From contig CAKPOC010000053.1 of assembly GCA_934169535.1 (NCBI GenBank), positions 1-6,970 on the forward strand: a stretch of DNA of 6,970 nucleotides, in the 5' to 3' direction. Below the pieces are notes generated by a model that saw only the letters and a list, made by a program, of their open reading frames with translations, was not told where the DNA came from and made no database searches. Position 1 is the first letter of the stretch. Each line of letters opens with the position of its first letter. The stretch is from an uncultured Clostridia bacterium. Its GTDB lineage: Bacteria > Bacillota > Clostridia > TANB77 > CAG-508. Positions 1-5,443 of this stretch are shown here, piece by piece. The position numbers and the translations under genes are program-made.

Positions 1-2
1 TA

Positions 3-1301
3 GAGCAAAAAGAAAAAAAATTAGAAAGAGAATATATAAGTAAGCAAGCACAAATTGCACATTTTCAGGAGTGCAAAAAAAGTTTCATAGGAAAGCTAAA
101 ATATTTCTTTAAGGGAAATAAAGAAAAAGAAGAAGAAAACCACATAGAAGCTAGCAAAAATAGAATGAAAGAAATTTTAAAGGAAGATAAAAGAAAAAAT
201 GAGCATTTTACTTTAGAAGAGCTAGAGAACAAAAAATATACAGTAGAAGACGTTATAAAATATGGAAAAGAAGTAAGGGAAGAAACAAAAATAAATACAA
301 ATGCTATATTGGACTTAAATGCTTTAAAATTAAAAATTGCAAGTATTCAAAAGAGAGTTGACTCGGCAGATAGCTATCTTACAGAAATTCAAAAACACAG
401 AAAAAGCATATTTGATTTTTGGAAATATGCAAATCAAGATGAGTCAAAAATGTTAAATGTAGGAGAGTTCGAAGAAGAAGAACATAAGGAAAAAATAAAA
501 CGTGATTTTGACTTTGAAGAAGATATGCAAACTTTAGCTGCAAGCATTGATAATAGACAACGAGAAAGTCTATCATATAGTGCACAAAATGCTATATTTG
601 CTTCTAATTTTGTGCTAGATGGAATAAATAAAATTGCAAAACCAAATTTTTCAGAAAATGAAATAGAAGATTTACTAAAAAAATTAAAAGAAGATTATAA
701 AAATAATATAGAAAAAATTGAAGAAAAAGATTTTGACATATTTGGAAATGTAACAGAAGACAAAACTAAAATTAAAACATTAAAAAATAATAAACATAGA
801 GAAAATGAAAAAGATGAATTTAAGGTAATAAATATTAATTTAGAAACAACAATAGATGAATTAACAGAGAAGTTAAAAGAGTTTCATAAAAAATTAATAG
901 ATCCAAATGAAATGATAGAAGTACCTTGTAATTTAAGCTTGTATAAGGCAACAAATAAAAAAATAGAACCAGACGGATTTTGTAAGTTTAGCTTAAATCC
1001 ATATGAAACATTAAATAAATTAGAAGAAATAGAGCCTTCAAAAGAAACATATTTATATAAAATTAATGTGCCAGAAAATACAAAACTTGTATTTTATTCA
1101 AATATTATATTTTTTGAAAACGAAAACAAGACACTTCCTTTAGGAATGGATGTTTCGCAAGAAGGACTAATAAATATGGATTTATACACATTAAAATTAA
1201 AAGGTCAAGATGAATTTAATATGAATGTGGAAAAAGACGATTTTGAGCATTTTATAAAAACTGTAAAAGTATTTGAATATGATTTAATAAAAAATAAATA
1301 A
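3..1301 (+). CDS. Lys/Glu-rich helical protein of unknown function, 5'-truncated by the window edge
   Basis: I do not recognise this family. The frame is open from position 3, giving 432 visible residues. The first ATG (165) has no Shine-Dalgarno (the preceding bases are ctagcaaaaataga), and the 54 codons before it have the same Lys/Glu-rich composition, including SFIGKLKYFFKGNK. ATG 165 is therefore probably an internal Met and the true start lies left of the window. Residues 1 to about 300 are highly charged and look helical or coiled-coil, with no signal peptide or membrane helix visible. The last ~130 residues differ: they look beta-rich, with LYKATNK (313-319), FCKFS (326-330), YLYKINVPENTKLVFYS (350-366) and ENENKTLPLGMDV (372-384). 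That order faintly resembles an ADP-ribosyltransferase fold (R, S-T-S, E-x-E), but Lys stands where Arg is expected, so this is only a speculation. It is followed at once by its own terminator and is not linked to the next gene. Confidence 0.82.
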   Translation, partial: EQKEKKLEREYISKQAQIAHFQECKKSFIGKLKYFFKGNKEKEEENHIEASKNRMKEILKEDKRKNEHFTLEELENKKYTVEDVIKYGKEVREETKINTNAILDLNALKLKIASIQKRVDSADSYLTEIQKHRKSIFDFWKYANQDESKMLNVGEFEEEEHKEKIKRDFDFEEDMQTLAASIDNRQRESLSYSAQNAIFASNFVLDGINKIAKPNFSENEIEDLLKKLKEDYKNNIEKIEEKDFDIFGNVTEDKTKIKTLKNNKHRENEKDEFKVININLETTIDELTEKLKEFHKKLIDPNEMIEVPCNLSLYKATNKKIEPDGFCKFSLNPYETLNKLEEIEPSKETYLYKINVPENTKLVFYSNIIFFENENKTLPLGMDVSQEGLINMDLYTLKLKGQDEFNMNVEKDDFEHFIKTVKVFEYDLIKNK

Positions 1302-1302
1302 C

Positions 1303-1355
1303 AAATAAAGGCCCCCAATTAGCTTATAAAAATGGCTATAGGGACCTTTATTTTT
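1303..1355 (+). terminator. Rho-independent terminator after the helical protein gene
   Basis: The left arm AAATAAAGG-CCCC (1303-1315) pairs with GGG-A-CCTTTATTT (1341-1353), giving 9 A/T-rich and 3 G/C pairs around one mismatch. A smaller inner TAGC/GCTA pairing closes the loop. The 3' arm runs into TTTTTT (1351-1355 and the preceding T). It starts two bases after the stop codon and separates this gene from the promoter at 1392. Confidence 0.82.
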
Positions 1356-1391
1356 GTGCAAAAAATGTCAAATAAAATCAAAATAAGATTA

Positions 1392-1420
1392 TTGCAAAAA
1401 TATAAAAATAGGGATATAAT
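1392..1420 (+). promoter_or_regulatory. Sigma-A-type promoter for the thioesterase/transglutaminase-like unit
   Basis: The -35 TTGCAA (1392-1397) and a perfect -10 TATAAT (1415-1420) are separated by 17 bases. Transcription would begin near 1427, so the 5' leader is only about 15 bases. The Shine-Dalgarno AAAGGAG (1428-1434) sits almost at the predicted 5' end of the mRNA, leaving no room for a leader regulator. Confidence 0.75.
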
Positions 1421-1440
1421 AAAGGTCAAAGGAGAAAAAG

Positions 1441-2157
1441 GTGGAAGAAAGAGATTACAAAGTAGGCTTAAATGATTTAGGAAAATACAACAAAATTAGC
1501 AATAAAGGAATACTAAGAATTCTAGAAGACACAGGTGGAATTGAATCTGAAAATGCAGGCTATGGAATAAATGACATAAAAAAAACAAGACTTAGTTGGG
1601 TTCTTCTTGCATGGAAAGTAAAAGTTATAAAAAGACCAATATATAATGAAAAAGTTAAAGCAAGAACATGGGAAAGAGAAGCAAACAAAATATTTGCATT
1701 TAGAGATTATCAAATATTTAATGAGAAAGGTGAACTTTGCGTAATTGCAACAAGTAAGTGGACTCTAATAGATATTAAAACATTAAAATTAGCAGGGATT
1801 CCGGAAGAAGTAAGAAACGCATATAAAATTTCGGATCAAAAAGTGTTTGAAGATGAAATAGAAAAACTAAAAGAGCCAAAAACAGAATTAACAAAGGAGG
1901 ACTATAAGGTATTAAGAAGCCAAATAGATGTAAATAAGCATGTTCATAATTTGTATTACTTAGATATAGCTTATGAGGCTTTACCAGAAGAAATATATGA
2001 ACAAGAGGAAAAAGACAACATAGAAATAATGTACAAAAAACAAATAAAACTAAATGATCCAATTGTTTGTTTATATTCAAACGAGAATAACAAAAATACA
2101 GTTACAATAAAATCTAAAGATGAAAAAACTCTTCACGCAATTATCAGCTTAAACTAA
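1441..2157 (+). CDS. Acyl-ACP thioesterase (double hotdog fold)
   Basis: It hydrolyses acyl-acyl carrier protein to free fatty acid and ACP in the cytoplasm, drawing chains off type II fatty acid synthesis. Its 238 residues match the usual ~240-250 of bacterial acyl-ACP thioesterases. The N-terminal hotdog holds LSWVLLAWKVKVIKRP (51-66) and a TWERE segment (76-80) followed by FAFRDYQIF. The C-terminal hotdog has the catalytic signature RSQIDVNKHVHN (159-170), with Asn165-x-His167 and an acidic Glu179 downstream, as in the plant FatA/FatB and bacterial relatives. The start is GTG at 1441, six bases after AAAGGAG. No signal peptide is present. It is followed 22 bases later by the transglutaminase-like gene with no terminator between, so the two are probably co-transcribed from the promoter at 1392. 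Chain-length specificity cannot be read from the sequence. Confidence 0.93.
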   Translation: MEERDYKVGLNDLGKYNKISNKGILRILEDTGGIESENAGYGINDIKKTRLSWVLLAWKVKVIKRPIYNEKVKARTWEREANKIFAFRDYQIFNEKGELCVIATSKWTLIDIKTLKLAGIPEEVRNAYKISDQKVFEDEIEKLKEPKTELTKEDYKVLRSQIDVNKHVHNLYYLDIAYEALPEEIYEQEEKDNIEIMYKKQIKLNDPIVCLYSNENNKNTVTIKSKDEKTLHAIISLN

Positions 2158-2179
2158 TTTTTACGAAAGGTAAGTAAAT

Positions 2180-3295
2180 ATGGAAAATAATTCAAAAGAA
2201 ATAAAAATGTACCTTATAATGCAACTAATTCTTGTAATACTTGTAATTGTTGTTGCCGCATATGTGGTAGTTTTAATAAGGGACACAAATGCAAAAAATA
2301 TTTCAAATGTAGAGGAAAATGTGCAAATTGCACAAGAAAAAAATAATACGAAGAATAACAATACAAAGGATGAACAAGCAAATATTCCGGTGGTAAGTGA
2401 CAATAAACAAAGTGCAAATAAAGCATCTGTTACTAAATATTACTATTTACAATTAAATGATAATGCAAAAATAATTTATGATTCAATTGAAAAAAATGAA
2501 GTTAACATGAGATCAGGACAGTACGAAATAGACTTGCCAAGTGAAGCAAGCTCAGTGTTAAAAGAAACTGGTGGAGATGAAAAATTAAACGTGAATTTTC
2601 AATCTGCATGGGATGCGATAGGATTAGATAGACCGGACTTGTTTTTTATAGATGTATCAAAAGTAAACATGATAATTACAAAATCAAGTATTGCAATGAT
2701 TACAAAATATAAACTTGCAATGAAACCAAAAGATTCATCAGGATATTTAATTAATGAGACATTTAACGGAAATTCTGTAAATTCTATGATATCTGAAATT
2801 GAAGCACAAAAAGATGAAATTGTAGATAGCCTTTCTGGAACAGATTACGAAAAAGTGCGTAAGGTTCATAATTGGATTGTGGACAATATTGAATATGATG
2901 GAACGGTTGAAAAAAGTAATATATACAATTTGTATGGAGCGCTAGTTTCAAAAACGGCAGTGTGCGAGGGTTATGCAGAAACATTTAAATATCTAATGGA
3001 TTGCATTGGAATTCCATGTGTTTCAGTTGTAGGAACTGCAACTAATAGCAATGGTGACACAGAAAATCACGAATGGAACTATGTTAAAATTGATGATGAA
3101 TGGTATGCAGTAGATTGCACTTGGGATGATCCTATAGTAACGGGCGGAGGCAAAACATCTGATTTGGTAAAGTACAAATACTTTTTAAGAGGCTCAGATT
3201 TTATGAACATAAACCATTACCCAAGTGGAAAAATAACAAGCCAGGGAATGGAATTTGTGTGTCCAACACTTTCTAAAACTGATTATAAAAAATAG
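2180..3295 (+). CDS. Membrane-anchored transglutaminase-like cysteine protein
   Basis: This 371-residue protein has a short cytoplasmic N-terminus, one membrane helix (about 10-33, ILVILVIVVAAYVVVLI), then an Asn/Lys/Gln-rich low-complexity spacer (about 38-85). The rest would face outward. The transglutaminase core lies at about 222-320: VHNWIVDNIEYD (229-240), the catalytic Cys262 in KTAVCEGYAETFKYLM, His297 in ENHEWNYVKI, and Asp312 in WYAVDCTWDDP. The full Cys-His-Asp triad is intact, so the protein is likely active. Bacterial members of this family are usually cysteine peptidases, or of unknown substrate, rather than true cross-linkers. The region between spacer and core (about 86-215) is unassigned. 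The start follows GAAAGG (2165-2170) with a 9-base spacing. It is the second gene of a likely operon with the acyl-ACP thioesterase and is ended by the hairpin at 3305-3332. A role in cell-envelope or surface-protein processing is inference. Confidence 0.92.
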   Translation: MENNSKEIKMYLIMQLILVILVIVVAAYVVVLIRDTNAKNISNVEENVQIAQEKNNTKNNNTKDEQANIPVVSDNKQSANKASVTKYYYLQLNDNAKIIYDSIEKNEVNMRSGQYEIDLPSEASSVLKETGGDEKLNVNFQSAWDAIGLDRPDLFFIDVSKVNMIITKSSIAMITKYKLAMKPKDSSGYLINETFNGNSVNSMISEIEAQKDEIVDSLSGTDYEKVRKVHNWIVDNIEYDGTVEKSNIYNLYGALVSKTAVCEGYAETFKYLMDCIGIPCVSVVGTATNSNGDTENHEWNYVKIDDEWYAVDCTWDDPIVTGGGKTSDLVKYKYFLRGSDFMNINHYPSGKITSQGMEFVCPTLSKTDYKK

Positions 3296-3300
3296 ATAAT

Positions 3301-3345
3301 AAAAACCCAAATTGCGTTAAAACAATTTGGGTAAATTTTATTTTT
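3301..3345. terminator. Bidirectional intrinsic terminator between convergent genes
   Basis: A perfect 10-bp stem ACCCAAATTG (3305-3314) / CAATTTGGGT (3323-3332) encloses an 8-base loop. On the - strand the stem is followed directly by a run of five T (3305-3301), which ends murC transcription. On the + strand it is followed by GTAAATTTTATTTTTT, a more diffuse T-rich tail serving the transglutaminase-like gene. The hairpin fills nearly the whole 42-base gap between the two stop codons. Confidence 0.85.
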
Positions 3346-4729
3346 TATTTACAATCATTGGACCAATATTTGTAACAGTACCAGCGCCAACTGTTAGGAC
3401 AATGTCATTTGGCATAACTCTATCTCTAATGTATTTGGCAATTTCGCTAAAGTCTGAAATGTAAAGTGCTGGTTTTCCAACTCGGTTTACATTAATTAAA
3501 TCAACTAAGTCTTTTGATGATATTTCATGGTTGTCGACCTCGCGAGCTGCATAGATATCTGTAACTATAATGTTGTCAAAACCGGAAAGGCTTTGTGCAA
3601 AATCTTGTAGTAAACTTTTAGTTCTAGAATATGTGTGGGGTTGGAAAACAATCCAAGACCTGTTGTGCTTTTTGTTTTTGGTTGCATTTAAAACTGCTTT
3701 TATTTCAGTAGGGTGGTGAGCGTAGTCATCAAAAACATTTGCGCCATTTGTTGTTCCAACAAATTCAAATCTTCTGTGAGCACCTGTGTATTTAGATAGT
3801 GCAATTTTTATAGTTTCCTTATCAATTCCATTTTCATGAGCAACAGCAATACAAGCTAAAGCATTGTAAACATTGTGCTTTCCAGGAACTGAAAGATGGA
3901 AACTTTTATAAAATGAACTATTTCTGTATACATCAAATATTGCAAAACCGTTGTCATCGAAAGTAATATTTCTAGCAACAAAATTACATCTGTCATTTTC
4001 AATACCAATTGTTACAGTTCTTGCTTTTGTATATTTGTATAAATCAGCAGAATTTGCATCATCCATATTTAAAACTAAAAAGCCATCAGTAGGAAGCAAA
4101 GCTACAAAATGCTCGAATGCAAGTTTTATATGATCTAAGTCTTTGTAGTAATCTAGATGGTCGTTGTCTATATTAAGTACAACTGCAGACTTTGGATGGA
4201 ATTTTAAAAATTGTTCACAATACTCGCAAGATTCTAGTATAAATGTGTCGCTGTTTCCAACTCTGTCATTTCCATTAATTTGTTTTAATATAGCACCTAC
4301 TTGAATTGTGGGATCTTTTTTTGCTTCCAAAAATGCAAGCGAAATCATTGAAGTTGTAGTTGTTTTTCCATGAGTTCCAGAAATACAAATTGTATTGTTG
4401 AAGTATTTTGTAAGTATTCCAAGAAATGTAGAACGTTCAACCGTTTCAATATTTAATCTGCGAGCTTCTTGCATTTCGATATCATTATAATTAATTGCGG
4501 CACTGTATACAACTAAGTCGGCTTTTCTAAGTGCTTCTAGGTTGTGCCCTATAATTACGTCAATGCCTTCGGCAAGGAGCTTATCAGTAAGCTCAGAAGA
4601 ATTAGCATCAGAACCTGTTACATAAAAACCATAATTTTTAAGTAAAGATGCAATTCCACTCATGCTTGTGCCACCGATTCCAAGCATATGTATATGTTTA
4701 TAGCGTTTTAATTCATCAAAATTAGTCAA
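3338..4729 (-). CDS. murC: UDP-N-acetylmuramate--L-alanine ligase
   Basis: MurC joins L-alanine to UDP-N-acetylmuramic acid with ATP, the first step of the peptidoglycan stem peptide, in the cytoplasm. The 463 residues match the family length. Visible in order: the UDP-binding glycine loop MLGIGGTSMSG (15-25), the ATP-binding P-loop ISGTHGKTTTTSM (116-128, Lys122), NIDNDHLDYYKDLDH (186-200), HNVYNALA (285-292), GAHRRFEFVG (316-325), DDYAHHPTEIKA (334-345) and FQPHTYSRT (362-370). All key motifs are intact. The start is TTG at 4729: the frame meets a TAA three codons upstream and the next Met (15) lies inside the glycine loop. Its ribosome-binding site is weak (AGGT), and a hairpin lies just upstream, so translation may be modest or controlled. 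It is transcribed alone from the promoter at 4802-4830, divergent from spoVG and convergent with the transglutaminase-like gene. In Clostridium genomes I recall, murC lies near purR and spoVG in one direction; here purR is absent and murC is inverted. Confidence 0.98.
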   Translation of the reverse strand: MTNFDELKRYKHIHMLGIGGTSMSGIASLLKNYGFYVTGSDANSSELTDKLLAEGIDVIIGHNLEALRKADLVVYSAAINYNDIEMQEARRLNIETVERSTFLGILTKYFNNTICISGTHGKTTTTSMISLAFLEAKKDPTIQVGAILKQINGNDRVGNSDTFILESCEYCEQFLKFHPKSAVVLNIDNDHLDYYKDLDHIKLAFEHFVALLPTDGFLVLNMDDANSADLYKYTKARTVTIGIENDRCNFVARNITFDDNGFAIFDVYRNSSFYKSFHLSVPGKHNVYNALACIAVAHENGIDKETIKIALSKYTGAHRRFEFVGTTNGANVFDDYAHHPTEIKAVLNATKNKKHNRSWIVFQPHTYSRTKSLLQDFAQSLSGFDNIIVTDIYAAREVDNHEISSKDLVDLINVNRVGKPALYISDFSEIAKYIRDRVMPNDIVLTVGAGTVTNIGPMIVNKK

Positions 4730-4746
4730 TTGTAATTACCTATGTG

Positions 4747-4765
4747 TTAGCACAAAAAGTGCTAA
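4747..4765 (-). promoter_or_regulatory. Hairpin in the murC 5' leader
   Basis: A perfect 7-bp stem TTAGCAC / GTGCTAA encloses a five-base T loop (A on the + strand). It lies between the murC transcription start (about 4795) and the TTG start, 17 bases upstream of the start codon. It is too A/T-rich and lacks a T-tail after the 3' arm, so it is not a terminator. It could stabilise the mRNA or affect ribosome access to the weak AGGT site. The stem is seen directly; a regulatory role is inference. Confidence 0.45.
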
Positions 4766-4801
4766 GCATCCTTTCTTTTAGATTTTATTTTTACTTGGTA
4801 C

Positions 4802-4830
4802 ATTATATACTCAAAATGCTTATTTTTCAA
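4802..4830 (-). promoter_or_regulatory. Sigma-A-type promoter of murC
   Basis: Read on the - strand, the -35 is TTGAAA (4830-4825) and the -10 is a perfect TATAAT (4807-4802), separated by 17 bases. Transcription would start near 4795, giving a leader of about 66 bases that contains the 4747-4765 hairpin. Confidence 0.75.
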
Positions 4831-4850
4831 TACCTATTTAAGTAAATATT

Positions 4851-4890
4851 TTGCTTTAAATTGACAAAATTAAATAATTTTTGAAAAAAT
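4851..4890 (+). promoter_or_regulatory. Probable spoVG promoter region, exact elements unclear
   Basis: The 190-base murC-spoVG gap must hold the spoVG promoter. A perfect TTGACA (4861-4866) is present, but 17-18 bases downstream there is only an A-run (AAAAAT 4885-4890). Alternatively TTGCTT (4851-4856) pairs with AATAAT (4873-4878) at 16 bases. In Bacillus subtilis spoVG is read by sigma-H, but I find no convincing AGGA...GAAT pair here. The region is promoter-like; the assignment of boxes is uncertain. Confidence 0.35.
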
Positions 4891-4968
4891 AGAAAAAATA
4901 AGAAGGAAAAAAAAGATTAATGGAGAATAATATAAATGTACATAAGAAAGTACAAAATAAACTTTTGG

Positions 4969-4977
4969 AAGGCGGTG
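4969..4977 (+). promoter_or_regulatory. Shine-Dalgarno deciding the spoVG start
   Basis: AAGGCGGTG differs by one base from the ideal AAGGAGGTG and lies 5 bases before ATG 4983. It is translated as Glu-Gly-Gly-Ala if the upstream ATG at 4920 were used, which is typical of an over-extended start. The 4920 ATG has only AAGG about 13 bases upstream. Confidence 0.75.
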
Positions 4978-4982
4978 CTCAA

Positions 4983-5276
4983 ATGGAAATTACAGACGTA
5001 AGAGTAAGAAAAGTAAATTCAGGAAATAGAATGAAGGCTGTTGCATCTATAACATTTGATAATGAATTTGTAGTTCATGAAATCAAAGTAATAGAAGGAC
5101 AAGATGGTCTATTCATGGCTATGCCTAGAAGAGAAAAGAATGGAAAATTCAATGATATAGCTCATCCTATCAACCAAGAAACAAGAGATAAGATTCAAAA
5201 AGCTATTCTTGAAGCATATGACAAAGCAGAGGATCCAACACCAGTTGCAGAGTCAAACAGCGAAGATGCTGAATAA
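4983..5276 (+). CDS. spoVG: Septation/sporulation regulator SpoVG
   Basis: SpoVG is a small nucleic-acid-binding regulator. In Bacillus it affects asymmetric septation and sporulation, and in Staphylococcus and others it affects virulence and envelope genes. The product begins MEITDVRVRKVNSGNRMKAV and contains VASITFDNEFVVHEIKVIEG, GLFMAMPRR and FNDIAHPINQETRDKIQKAI, which cover the whole conserved domain. It ends in an acidic tail (SNSEDAE) typical of the family. From ATG 4983 it is 97 residues, the same length as the B. subtilis protein. The frame is also open to an ATG at 4920, adding 21 residues with no family match, so I prefer 4983. It lies divergently from murC and ends in the terminator at 5285-5310. 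Its last two codons and stop recur at 6562-6570 as the first bases of the repeat. Presence of spoVG supports a Firmicute but does not prove sporulation. Confidence 0.96.
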   Translation: MEITDVRVRKVNSGNRMKAVASITFDNEFVVHEIKVIEGQDGLFMAMPRREKNGKFNDIAHPINQETRDKIQKAILEAYDKAEDPTPVAESNSEDAE

Positions 5277-5284
5277 TATATAGT

Positions 5285-5310
5285 AAAAAGCTCCCTTAGG
5301 GGAGTTTTTT
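5285..5310 (+). terminator. spoVG terminator (copy 1)
   Basis: The stem CTCCC (5291-5295) / GGGAG (5300-5304) encloses loop TTAG, is extended by a G-T and several A-T pairs, and is followed by TTTTTT (5305-5310). It ends spoVG transcription before the promoter at 5339, so the prepilin gene is transcriptionally independent of spoVG. Confidence 0.88.
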
Positions 5311-5338
5311 ACATATTTACAAAATAAAGAAAAATTAC

Positions 5339-5370
5339 TTGACAAAGAAATTTTATAATGTTATATAATA
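5339..5370 (+). promoter_or_regulatory. Strong sigma-A-type promoter of the prepilin-like gene (copy 1)
   Basis: A perfect -35 TTGACA (5339-5344) is followed after 17 bases by an extended -10, TG-T-TATATA (5359-5367). The overlapping TATAAT (5364-5369) would need a 19-base spacer. The leader of about 70 bases has a short TGGTT/AACCA inverted repeat (5384-5397) and ends in AAGGAG (5431-5436), 7 bases before ATG 5444. These are among the best promoter and ribosome-binding signals in the window, suggesting high expression. Confidence 0.78.
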
Positions 5371-5443
5371 TTTAAATATTAAGTGGTTTTCAAACCAAAA
5401 TTAAAATTAGAAAACGGAAGGATAAAGTAAAAGGAGAAACAAA

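Noticed and set aside
165..167. ATG as the start of the first gene
   Set aside because: No Shine-Dalgarno precedes it, and the frame with the same composition is open back to position 3, so it is more likely an internal Met of a truncated gene.
1775..2080. 101-codon - strand frame inside the thioesterase
   Set aside because: It is a Leu/Phe-rich antisense shadow of an A-rich coding strand, with no family resemblance or start signals.
2321..2333. Palindrome GTGCAAATTGCAC, with a half-match near position 50
   Set aside because: It lies in the low-complexity spacer of the transglutaminase-like gene, is not promoter-proximal, and is unsurprising in such A/T-rich sequence.
3951..4133. 60-codon + strand frame inside murC
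   Set aside because: It lies antisense to the conserved middle domain of murC and has no supporting signals.
4740..4769. Nine-codon upstream open frame in the murC leader (- strand)
   Set aside because: Its only ribosome-binding sequence (GAAAGG) touches the ATG with no spacing, and its sequence is mostly the hairpin; no support for translation.
4920..4982. Upstream ATG for spoVG adding 21 residues
   Set aside because: The extension does not match the SpoVG family and translates the near-perfect Shine-Dalgarno AAGGCGGTG; ATG 4983 gives the canonical 97 residues.
5354..5359. TATAAT closer to the TTGACA at 5339
   Set aside because: The spacer would be only 9 bases; the element at 5362-5369 has workable spacing.
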